Assembly (NCBI RefSeq): GCF_002846395.1
Contig: NZ_PJMU01000002.1
Location: 1-64,000 of the forward strand
DNA from: Pontibacter ramchanderi
GTDB lineage: Bacteria > Bacteroidota > Bacteroidia > Cytophagales > Hymenobacteraceae
Direction of reading: 5' to 3'
Length of the DNA stretch: 64,000 bases
The position numbers and the translations under genes are program-made. The notes beneath the pieces are model-generated. The model saw nothing but the letters and a program-made list of their open reading frames with translations, made no database searches and had not been told where the DNA came from. Shown here piece by piece: positions 46,518 to 55,400 of this stretch; position 1 is the stretch's first letter; each line of letters begins with the position of its first letter.

Positions 46518-46700
46518 CTACTCCTGCGGTTTGTTCTTGCTGAGCAGCACCACGTACATGATCCCGAAGCCCAGGAACGCGATCAGGAAAAAGATATCCA
46601 TCCACTCGTACTCTCCCTGTAAGATCTGCCAGCCTTTAACACCCGCAAACACGAAGCAGGCAACAGCAAGCAGTATTCTGAACATTCTCTGGTTAGGCAT
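46518..46700 (-). CDS. Small two-helix membrane protein
   Basis: A 60-residue protein with two transmembrane helices (about residues 8-26 and 34-54) and a charged tail ending KNKPQE. The pattern is coherent and not low-complexity. It lies 36 bases after the SLC13-type transporter gene on the same strand. I do not recognise a family. It may be an accessory to the transporter, but this is only positional. Confidence 0.6.
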   Translation of the reverse strand: MPNQRMFRILLAVACFVFAGVKGWQILQGEYEWMDIFFLIAFLGFGIMYVVLLSKNKPQE

Positions 46701-46736
46701 AAAATTGTATTTAGGTATAAAGAAGAAGGTATAAAT

Positions 46737-48176
46737 TTAGCGGGACATATAGAAAATAACCCAGGCTGTGATGATGACTGAACTGACGAGATTGAGAAAC
46801 AACCCGGTCCGCACCATGGTGCCGATGGGCACCTGTCTGCTTCCGTATACAATGGCGTTTGGCGGTGTTGCCACAGGCAGCATAAAGGCCATGCTGCAGG
46901 CTATCACTACCCCTAGTACAGGGTAAAGCTCAGGCAGTTGCAATTGGTTGAGGATTCCGATAATGATCGGCACAAATGTAATAGCAATCGCTGTATTGGA
47001 GCTTACTTCGGTTAGAAGCACCACACCTGCTACCAGCACGAAAACCAGCAGTACTAACTGCGCCGGGTCCACAAAAGCAATTATGCCTGCGCCAATGATG
47101 TCGGCCAGGCCCGAACTGACCACCAACTGCCCCAGTGCCATACCCCCTCCGAACAAAAGGATCGTGTCCCAGTCAATGCGCACCAGATCAGAGGCAGTGA
47201 GGGTGCCCTCTCCCCCATTCTCCTGCCCAGGCGGAATCAGAAATAGCAGCAGTGCAGCCAGAATCGCCACCGTGCTTTCGGCAAAATAAGTGCTCATAAA
47301 GGTATAGGCTTCTTCCAAACCCAGCAGGTTAAACACTCCCGGACTCAGCCATAGTACCACTGCCAGCACAAACACGCCCATTGTAATCAGTTCGCCCTTC
47401 GAAACGGGATGCTGCTCACGGCTCTGCGCTTCTACATAAGCCTGTATACCCGCAGAACTGAACTTGAAGGTTTTGAGGCACCAGCGCACATACAGCAACA
47501 TCAGCGCATAAATACAAAGCGAAATGGGCAGCGTCATGATCATCCACTGCAAAAAATCGATGCTGATGCCTTCCTTAGCCAGATAGTTCACCCCGATCAG
47601 GTTAGGAGGCGAACCAATGATCGTGCTGATGCCCCCAATCGAAGCACTATACGCAATGCCAAGCAGGAAATAAGGCGCCGGCCCCTTGCGCGAAGCTGGA
47701 TCCTGAATAAGTTGCAGTACCCCAATGGTAAGCGGCAGCAGCATGGCTACCGTAACCGAGTTGCTCACCCACATCGACAGCACATACGACACCAGCGAGA
47801 AGCCCAGGAACATGCTGAACAGGCTTTTCTGAAAAACCTTGCGAGATAGAATAAAGAGGGCGATCCGTTTGTCGAGGCCGTGGCGGGTCATGGAACGGGC
47901 CAGCAAAAAGCTGCCTATAAAAAGCAGAATGATCGGGTGACCCAGGTTCTGGAAAGCGGTATTGATGTTGGCTATACCAGTCAGGATGGCCATCACCACA
48001 CCCAGGAAAGCCGTCATGGAAAGCGGAATCACTTCGGTCATCCAGAAGACCAGGCAAAAGACCATGATCGTGGCCACTTTGCGGGCCTGGGGCTCCAGTC
48101 CGTCTGTGAGCCACCACATCGTAAGAGCCAGCAGAGGCGCCAGCAGCAAGCCTATATTTCTTCGGGTGAGCGTCAT
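46737..48176 (-). CDS. SLC13/DASS family sodium-coupled anion transporter
   Basis: A 479-residue membrane transporter of the divalent anion:sodium symporter family, importing dicarboxylates, citrate or sulfate with sodium. The two Ser-Asn-Thr-type substrate/sodium motifs are visible: SNSVTVAMLLP (about residues 138-148) and SSNTAIAITFVP (about 392-403). The IIGSPPNLIG segment is typical. Specificity cannot be read from sequence. No dicarboxylate metabolism genes are nearby. Confidence 0.92.
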   Translation of the reverse strand: MTLTRRNIGLLLAPLLALTMWWLTDGLEPQARKVATIMVFCLVFWMTEVIPLSMTAFLGVVMAILTGIANINTAFQNLGHPIILLFIGSFLLARSMTRHGLDKRIALFILSRKVFQKSLFSMFLGFSLVSYVLSMWVSNSVTVAMLLPLTIGVLQLIQDPASRKGPAPYFLLGIAYSASIGGISTIIGSPPNLIGVNYLAKEGISIDFLQWMIMTLPISLCIYALMLLYVRWCLKTFKFSSAGIQAYVEAQSREQHPVSKGELITMGVFVLAVVLWLSPGVFNLLGLEEAYTFMSTYFAESTVAILAALLLFLIPPGQENGGEGTLTASDLVRIDWDTILLFGGGMALGQLVVSSGLADIIGAGIIAFVDPAQLVLLVFVLVAGVVLLTEVSSNTAIAITFVPIIIGILNQLQLPELYPVLGVVIACSMAFMLPVATPPNAIVYGSRQVPIGTMVRTGLFLNLVSSVIITAWVIFYMSR

Positions 48177-48186
48177 GGATATAAAT

Positions 48187-48225
48187 ATAGCGATAAGCCA
48201 GCATAACTTACTGGATTATCGCTAT
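48187..48225. terminator. Hairpin between the DASS and DinB-family genes
   Basis: ATAGCGATAA (48187-48196) pairs with TTATCGCTAT (48216-48225), with an inner CCAG/CTGG extension. It lies just upstream of the DASS start, so it may be a leader structure instead of a terminator. Confidence 0.4.
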
Positions 48226-48236
48226 GAAGAAAAATA

Positions 48237-48265
48237 ACTGCTATACCTGCGCAAGGTATAGCAGT
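48237..48265 (-). terminator. Terminator of the DinB-family gene built from inverted AGGTATAGCAG copies
   Basis: A perfect 12-bp stem, ACTGCTATACCT (48237-48248) with AGGTATAGCAGT (48254-48265), loop of 5, then T-rich sequence on the minus strand (ATTTTTCTTC). It lies directly after the DinB-family stop. The stem is two inverted copies of the dispersed motif. Confidence 0.75.
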
Positions 48266-48270
48266 GTTGG

Positions 48271-48795
48271 CTAGACTAAGTAACGCTGCCTAATGATGTT
48301 GAGGTGATGGATCTCGTGCCCCAGAATGGCAAAACCCAGCGCCCGCACCGACACCTTACGCCCACTAGCTATACCTGTATGGCTCAGCATCTCGTCATCA
48401 AAGGCTTTAAACTGCTCGATCGTGGATTGGCGGGCAGCGGCATACTCAGCCAGTATGGACGTGATCGCGCGTGCATCGGCTTTGCTGTGCTCTGCGTAGG
48501 CGTTCTCGTCGAAACCGGGCAGTTCGGTTTTATCGTTTCGGGCAAAGCAGAGGGCCCGGTAAGCGAAAATGCGCTCGGTATCGGCCATGTGCACCAGCAT
48601 CTCCTTGATCGACCACTTGCCGGGCTGGTAACGGTGATGCAACTGTTGTTCTTTAAGGGAAAGCATGAAATTGACGATGTACTCCTCGCTTGCCGCCAGC
48701 GCCGACAACAGATCATCGGTGTTGGCATTGGTGATATAACTGTTGAAAAACTCGTCGTACTCAGCCGGATTGGGCGCACTGATCATTCTATCCAT
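48271..48795 (-). CDS. DinB-family metal-binding protein
   Basis: A 174-residue four-helix-bundle protein of the DinB/YfiT superfamily. The metal-binding triad is His69 (in MLVHMADTE), His160 and His164 (in GHEIHHLNI). Family members include thiol S-transferases, hydrolases and damage-inducible proteins of unknown activity; the exact reaction here is not known. WSIKEMLVHMADTE is a strong family signature. It is flanked by its own terminator at 48237-48265. Confidence 0.9.
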   Translation of the reverse strand: MDRMISAPNPAEYDEFFNSYITNANTDDLLSALAASEEYIVNFMLSLKEQQLHHRYQPGKWSIKEMLVHMADTERIFAYRALCFARNDKTELPGFDENAYAEHSKADARAITSILAEYAAARQSTIEQFKAFDDEMLSHTGIASGRKVSVRALGFAILGHEIHHLNIIRQRYLV

Positions 48796-48880
48796 AGTTT
48801 AGGAGATTTGGTAGTAGGATTATAGGTATACGTGAAGGTACAAATTATACACGTATACTGTTTCTGTTTATAGATAAAAA

Positions 48881-48906
48881 CAAAGACCTGACTCATATGA
48901 GCCAGG
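48881..48906 (-). terminator. Terminator of the M14 peptidase gene
   Basis: An inverted repeat CCTG-A-CTCATATGAG-C-CAGG (48887-48906, one mismatch) followed on the minus strand by TCTTTGTTTTTATC. It lies about 55 bases past the peptidase stop. Confidence 0.6.
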
Positions 48907-48962
48907 CCCTTGCTGCGATTGGTTCTATACCTGCTGCTCGGAGAGAGTAACACGGGAAATGG

Positions 48963-51509
48963 CTATTGCCCTACCAGGAACACCGCGTTACCGAAGAGTA
49001 ATTTGCCATTGTGCCAGAAACCGCGGAACAGCGGGTTGTCGGCCAGGTATACGACCTGCCCTCTGCCCATGGGCTGTGTTCCTAAGATCAGCGCGTCTTT
49101 GAGTCGCTCTTTTGCCTTGGTTCCTACAAAGCCTGTAGCGTAGTTGTCTTTCTTGAGTACACCCACATTCCAGCCATCTTTCATGAAGCTGAAGGTATCG
49201 GAAGTGCGCACCAGGGCATAATAGGTGTCGCCGTAGCCAAAGGCCAGCGGATGGGTTTTATCGAGGTTCACGCGGAACACGCTGCCCTGCACGTCTTCTG
49301 AAATCGCATCGCGCTCCCGGTCGCCGTAAGCACGCAGGAGTCGATAAGGGTCTTCCTTGGTCTCTTTGGCTTTTTCTTTCTCAGAAGCTTCTTCCCCATT
49401 CTTTTTCTGTAAGTTGAAATCTTTTTTGCCAGCCAGGAAACCTGCGGCACTCTCGAGCACGATTAGCTTGCCACCGCCACGCACCCAGTTCTTTACCTGT
49501 TCCAGCGTTTGCTCGTTCAGCACGCGGCCGTAAGAACCTGCTGGAAGAATGAGCACATCGAACTCATGCAGCGGCACGTTGGCGAAGTAGTTGGTGCCCA
49601 GCACCGTTACCGGGTAGCCGATCTGCTGCTCAAAGTAGTGCCAAATTTCGCCAAAGGCATAAGGTGACACACCCTCCCCTGACATCACAGCCACTTTTGG
49701 CATTTTGAGGAAACGAACACTGCCTGAACCAAAGTCGGCACCGCTGCTCACAAAGCCTGTCGTGGATGCCTGCAGCAGCACGCCATGTTTTTCGGCAGTA
49801 GCGCGTACCACAACATCCAGCTTGTCGCCCATGCCTTCGTTGCCGGTGCGGGTGATGATCAGGGTACCGGCGTCGTATTGCTTGCCCTCCATCTCAAATG
49901 GCTTCTCCGACATGCGCACTTTCACTTTCTGCGCCATCAGCTCGGTCAGGAATTTCACATCCTGCAGGCTGTTCCAGCGGGCCAGGTACGCAAACGGGCG
50001 CTCTACTTTTATAGCAGTTGCTGTTTTGGCTGGCTTCTGGCTACCTGCCTCCAGACGGCTCTTCAGGGCATAGGCCTGCACTCCAAAGGCATAAGGCATG
50101 GCCCAGGAAGTGATGTCGTAAGTGAGGGAATCCTCGAGGTTAGAGTTTGGTTCGAACAGCACTTTCACCAGCGTGGACTTGGGCTGGTACATGCTCACCA
50201 CCAGGTCGTTCTGGCTTACCTTCACATTCTCTTCTTTGCCGGTAGCATAGTTATAGCCTTTTGCTGAGCTGTTCTTTCCTGCATAGCCATACTGAATCTG
50301 CTGCTGGTCGAGGTAATCAGTAAGTGCTTTCAGGTTACCGGCGCTGCGGGCATCGGCCTTGAAAACAAAGGTTTTGTAGTCGCCACCCGGCTTCTTCAAG
50401 TTGTTGTCGTAGTACTTGCGGAATTCCTGCGTGAGCTGATCAGCTTTCTCGGCCGTGGCCTGCAAAGTTGCGAGGCTGGCGATGTGGTGGTGGGCGATGC
50501 GGTCTGTGAGGGTGAGTGTGTCGCCGTCCTGCTTTTTGTAAGCCAGACCAGCCCGACCAGAGCCGCCCTGTTCGTAAGTCATGCCAATGGCGCCGTTAAA
50601 GGTAGGCCAGGTGTCGCCGTAGCTTGGGTAGAACAGGTCAAAATTCTCGCGGGTGAAGTAGAGCCAGTTGTTCTGGTCGAAATACTTGCGGTTGTAGTCG
50701 CCAATGGTGTACTGGAAATCGCGCTGCCACGGGGTGATGCTCTCGTGCAGCGGCTTGGCGGCTGGCGAGAAATAGTAAGGCTGCTCCGGTCCCATTTCGT
50801 GGAAATCGGCGTGCACCTGCGGCAGCCACTGGTTGTACTGCGCCATGCGTTGCTTCGACTCGATCTGTGTTTGCCAGGCCCAGTCGCGGTTCAGATCGAA
50901 GTAATAGTGGTTTGGTCTGCCGCCCGGCCAGGGCTCGTAGTGCTCCCAGGCATAAGGCGATGCGTTCCCCCCCCGGTTCTGCGTCTGCTTATACCACTGC
51001 ACATAGCGTTCGCGCCCGTCCGGGTTCACGCACGGGTCCAGAATCACGACGGTGTTCTCCAGCCACTTTTTAGTTTGCTGGTTGTTGGGGTCTACCAGGT
51101 CGTAGAGCACCTGCAGCACGGCCTCGCTGCTTACCGATTCGTTGCCGTGAATGTTGTAGCTCATCCAGAGTATAGCCGGCTGTTTGCCCTCCACCTGGCC
51201 GCTGGCTATACCTGCCTGACGCAGGTTGTTTTCGCGGATCTGCTCGAGGCGCGGCAGGTTCTCGTCGCTGGCCACGTAAGCAAGCAGCAGCGGGCGCCCT
51301 TCGTAAGTTTTGCCGTACTCCTGTACCTTGATGCGGTTCGGGGCCTGCTGCGCCAGGTATAGTACATAGTCTGTGATACGGGCGTGGGTCGTAAACTCCT
51401 GGCCCAGGGTATAGCCCAGGAATTGCGCCGGTGTCTGCAGGGCCTGCTGCTGTGCCAGGGCCGTTTGCAAACTCAGCAACACGAGGGCAAAAGCGAACAA
51501 TCGCTTCAT
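48963..51509 (-). CDS. Secreted M14-family zinc carboxypeptidase-like protein
   Basis: An 848-residue secreted metallopeptidase. I start it at 51509 (MKRLFAFALV...) because that Met begins a clean signal peptide ending before QQALQ; the longer frame to 51644 adds 45 residues of non-signal sequence. The zinc site is His121 and Glu124 (HGNES) with His237 (HADFHEMG); NPDGRERY is at about 162-169. The likely catalytic Glu is in GMTYEQGGSG. The C-terminal half has a glutamine-amidotransferase-like fold segment (LILPAGSYGR, WVRGGGKLIVLES). No T9SS sorting tail. It is a relative of the peptidase at 62400-64000. Confidence 0.92.
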   Translation of the reverse strand: MKRLFAFALVLLSLQTALAQQQALQTPAQFLGYTLGQEFTTHARITDYVLYLAQQAPNRIKVQEYGKTYEGRPLLLAYVASDENLPRLEQIRENNLRQAGIASGQVEGKQPAILWMSYNIHGNESVSSEAVLQVLYDLVDPNNQQTKKWLENTVVILDPCVNPDGRERYVQWYKQTQNRGGNASPYAWEHYEPWPGGRPNHYYFDLNRDWAWQTQIESKQRMAQYNQWLPQVHADFHEMGPEQPYYFSPAAKPLHESITPWQRDFQYTIGDYNRKYFDQNNWLYFTRENFDLFYPSYGDTWPTFNGAIGMTYEQGGSGRAGLAYKKQDGDTLTLTDRIAHHHIASLATLQATAEKADQLTQEFRKYYDNNLKKPGGDYKTFVFKADARSAGNLKALTDYLDQQQIQYGYAGKNSSAKGYNYATGKEENVKVSQNDLVVSMYQPKSTLVKVLFEPNSNLEDSLTYDITSWAMPYAFGVQAYALKSRLEAGSQKPAKTATAIKVERPFAYLARWNSLQDVKFLTELMAQKVKVRMSEKPFEMEGKQYDAGTLIITRTGNEGMGDKLDVVVRATAEKHGVLLQASTTGFVSSGADFGSGSVRFLKMPKVAVMSGEGVSPYAFGEIWHYFEQQIGYPVTVLGTNYFANVPLHEFDVLILPAGSYGRVLNEQTLEQVKNWVRGGGKLIVLESAAGFLAGKKDFNLQKKNGEEASEKEKAKETKEDPYRLLRAYGDRERDAISEDVQGSVFRVNLDKTHPLAFGYGDTYYALVRTSDTFSFMKDGWNVGVLKKDNYATGFVGTKAKERLKDALILGTQPMGRGQVVYLADNPLFRGFWHNGKLLFGNAVFLVGQ

Positions 51510-51714
51510 GATGTTTTGCATGATGTAACTCTTTAGAGAGGGTATGTAAATGGTGTAGAAAATAAAGTCACAATCTGCGCAAAAAAGCTGAAATTGACAA
51601 TTTTGCGCCTTCAAGGTTCCAGCTATACCTTGTCGAACAAACAAGCACAGGATCTTTGTGGAATTTTAGCAGGCAGGCTTCCGTTTACTTTCTATACCTG
51701 GCATCAGACTTTTT

Positions 51715-52425
51715 ATGTGTGTACCTCTGGCAATGTATCTGTTCTGGCGAAATACAGGCAAGGGCCTTCTGGCATTTTTATCAGGACTGGCCCTGATGAC
51801 GGTGCTATACCTGCTAACCGGCCTCATACTGGGCAGTATACCTGTAAACAGCAGCTATGCGCAAACCACAGAAGGTATAGAGATCTTTGTGACAGACAAC
51901 GGCGTGCACACCGACCTGGTATTGCCCGTGAAAACAGACATCATTGACTGGCGCGACAAGCTATACCTGCAGGATTATGCCGGCGCCGACAGCTCTTTTA
52001 CACACGTCGGTTTCGGTTGGGGCGACCGGCGGTTTTACATGGAGACGCCTGAGTGGAGAGACCTCACTCTGACCACCGCCCTCACATCCCTCTTCTGGCC
52101 CACCCGCACCGCCATGCATGTAGAGTACATTGCCAAACCGCTCCGGCAGAACAAATACCAACAGCCCGTACTGCTAAGTCAAGAGCAGTATCAGGCGCTG
52201 GTGCAATATATTCTGGACAGCTTTCAGCAACAGCCCAATGGCGAATTCCAATTAATTGAAGGCCGTGGTTACCACTCCCGCGATAATTTCTACGAAGCTA
52301 ACGGTAAGTTTCACCTCTTTAAGACCTGCAATGGCTGGGTAAACGGTGGCTTAAAAGCTATGGGCCACCGGGCCGCTCTCTGGGCTCCATTTTCCTTCTC
52401 CGTGATGCGCCAGCTTCGGGACTGA
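51715..52425 (+). CDS. TIGR02117 / DUF2459 family protein
   Basis: A 236-residue protein with an N-terminal membrane helix (about residues 19-42) and a periplasmic domain. The signature IFVTDNGVHTDLVLPV (about 57-72), THVGFGWGDRRFY and the Cys-containing FKTCNGWVNGGLKA (about 204-217) identify the family. The paired His66 and Cys207 could form a cysteine-peptidase-like site, but function is unestablished; some relatives occur beside polyhydroxyalkanoate genes. Met8 is an alternative start. It is convergent with the giant gene, sharing a terminator. Confidence 0.85.
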   Translation: MCVPLAMYLFWRNTGKGLLAFLSGLALMTVLYLLTGLILGSIPVNSSYAQTTEGIEIFVTDNGVHTDLVLPVKTDIIDWRDKLYLQDYAGADSSFTHVGFGWGDRRFYMETPEWRDLTLTTALTSLFWPTRTAMHVEYIAKPLRQNKYQQPVLLSQEQYQALVQYILDSFQQQPNGEFQLIEGRGYHSRDNFYEANGKFHLFKTCNGWVNGGLKAMGHRAALWAPFSFSVMRQLRD

Positions 52426-52440
52426 TCAGGTATAAAAATA

Positions 52441-52469
52441 AAAGCCCCGGGTAAAATACCCGGGGTTTT
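52441..52469. terminator. Bidirectional terminator between TIGR02117 gene and T9SS giant
   Basis: AAAGCCCCGGGTA (52441-52453) with TACCCGGGGTTTT (52457-52469), one G-T pair, 3-base loop. T-rich on both exits, placed between two convergent stop codons. Confidence 0.85.
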
Positions 52470-52488
52470 CTTATTAAACCCTAATAGT

Positions 52489-55400
52489 CTATTGTTTGAG
52501 TAATTTGAAATGACTGTTAAAATCGCCCATTCGGGTCGAGATAATGTATACCCCGCGTGGCAGGTCCGGATCGAGCGTGAGCTTCTCGATGTTAGTGCCC
52601 CTTGCCACCTGCACACTGCGTTGCAGCAACTGCTGCCCTGTAGCTGTGGTCACAGTGATCTGCAGTTCACCGTCCAGTTCCGCATCGATGCTCAGCTCCA
52701 CTTCAGAGTGGAATGGGTTCGGGTAAGCCTTCACCTTGTTCATCGACACTTCATCGAAGTGCACCGCTTTGATGTTAAAGATCTCAAACTTGCCATCCAG
52801 GTCCACCTGCTTGAGTCGGTAGTAGCGGACGCCTTGCTTGCCTTTTTCCTTGTCTACAAAGCTATATACCTGTTTCAAGCTCGTTGTATTGACTTTGGAC
52901 TCTACAAAACTCAATGCCCGGAAGTTCTTCGCATCACTTGACACCTGCACCTCAAAACCCTTGTTGTCGAGTTCCGAAGCTGTCGCCCAGTCCAGCACAA
53001 CATCGCTTCCACGCTTAGTGGCGTTGAAGTAGAGGAGTTCGACTGGGAGTGGGATGATAGGTTGCTCTGTAAAGGCTACTATTGGTATATAGCAAGCAGA
53101 TCCAACAGTCAATACTTCAGCCTTTACGTCAAAAGGTTCAGTAGTTGTAGGTGTCATCTCGAATTTGTTACTCGAGCTTGTTTGTTTGACAGCCCAGATA
53201 TCTGAAGCAAGGCTACCTACTGACCATCTATACCCTATGATATCAGCCTGATTTACATTTGGCAGCATTGATACTGTAAAAGTAACTGGTTCGTTAATAC
53301 CAATTGGGTTCGTCGGTTCTTCTATTGGTCCATTTGCATTCTCTGCAGTGATCTTCGCGACAGTGGTTTTCATAGGGGTCACCGTTACTGTGCCAACCAC
53401 GGGCTCACTTGTGCAGGATTCATTATCTGTTACAAGAACCGTATATTGGCCTTCTACCTTAGTGGCGAATGATGCAACGTTTCCAGGATTGACAACTCCG
53501 TTTGGTACTGTCCAGGCATAGCTGTAATTACCTGATCCATTGCTAGCTACCGCCTCAATAGTTGTAGGGTCATCATTCGCACACATTGTAACACTATTCA
53601 CTGTTACTGTCGGCAGCTCTTTCACTACTACTGTGGTGCTGACAGGCGCACTCATGGCGCAGGACTTAGCGTCTGTCACCGTAACTGTATAAGTGCCCGG
53701 AACCATGGTCGTGAAGCTTGAAGTGTTTCCAGGATTTGTTGCTCCTGCTGGAACGGTCCAGGTATAGTTGAACGGAGCTGTGCCAACAATTGGTGTAGCG
53801 GCGACTTCTACTGGGGTACCTGCACATGTAGACGGACTGTTTACAGCAACCGTAGGTATAGGATTGATAATAATCGTGGCCTTACCCATTGGCAGCGGAC
53901 AAGCAGCTACCGTTCCATCCTGTGCTACTGTAGTGGCTAATACGCTGTACTCACCGGCAACCGTCTGATTTGGGAACACAATGGGCTGGCCAGTGCCCAT
54001 AACTTCTTCTCCTACATTTGCAGTTGAGCCATTCACAGTTCGCTGCAGCTGGTATCTTACATCGCTTTGCGAGCCGCCAAGTGTAATGGCTACACCGTTG
54101 CCACCAGCACAATATTCGCCATTGTTTGCTGCTGTGAGCGTATGCGCAACAGGCTGCGGCGTGACGTAGACGTTAACTGGCCCGAATGTGAGACAAGATG
54201 CTACAGCAGTGTTAGCTAATGCCTCTACTGTGTAGGCACCGGCTACGGTCTGGTTACCAAAACTCAGGGCGCTGCCTGTACCTGCCACCGGACTACCTAC
54301 TGGCTGGCCATCTCGCTTGAGCTGGTAGAACACGTTTTGCTGTGAACCGGCCAGGCTAACAGGAACGCCTACTCCACCCTGGCAGAAAGCACCTCCGCCG
54401 TTTACCGTCTGCGCACCGACTACTGTAATCGGAACAACGTTCGTAATAAAGCCTCTGGCACATTTATTTGCATTGTTATATTGGTCGAGGGCAGAGCTGA
54501 ACTCTATAAAAACTTTGTCTCCATCAAGGAAACCACCCGCTGGCCCTGGTGTAGGAAACTGTATGTTGTCACCGCTCTTGTACTCTGTTTGACCTAATTG
54601 TGATACTACTCCTCCACGGTCCAGCATCCAGTAAAGCGTCAGGCTAATATCCCCCCAGAATGAGAATGCATCATTTAGATCAGCGGTCATCGTGATTCCC
54701 TCTCCCTGGCAGATAACAGCTTTATCTGTCTTCAAAGCAACTTCATAATTTACAGTGGCAGAGGTATACATTCTGTTCGTCATCTTGGATGTGATAGGCT
54801 GAGCGCAATTACTGTTTTTGCTTGTCACTTCCACTGCATAGTAATCCAGAGATGACAGACCTGCATTTTGGATAGTAGGAGCGTTAGCCCCAAAGAAGTT
54901 AGTCCTGTTCTTAGTCCATTGGTAATTAAAGTTCGATGCAGGCATCAATGTACCTCCTTCTACTTTCGGTTGGAAATAGCGCCAGGCGTTATCATATAGA
55001 ATTTTTGGCATGCTTTCCTTATTAGGGAAAGGATAGTCCGGATTTGTAATTGGCAAAGTCTGGTCACCTAGCTTATTGCCATTTAAATCTACTGCAATGC
55101 CATTTGCATCGGCCAGGTACGGGTATATTATCCGTGTCACGTCTTTATACACGTAAGCTGTGTACTCCGTAACCTGGCCGCGGCAAGTTGGGTAAGGGTC
55201 TGCCAGGACAATAACCGTGTAGTTAGAACGTCGGAGCGTATAAGTAATATCCTCAAAATTGCTACAGGCATTGCCTCCAGAACCCTGGGAAACCGTGTAA
55301 CGGATAGTCACCTGCCTGGAAGTTTCCTCACCTAGTGCAGTACATGGGTTCAACGTAGCAGTAGAACCACTCGTAGTGAAGCCAGACAAACCAGCTGGAG

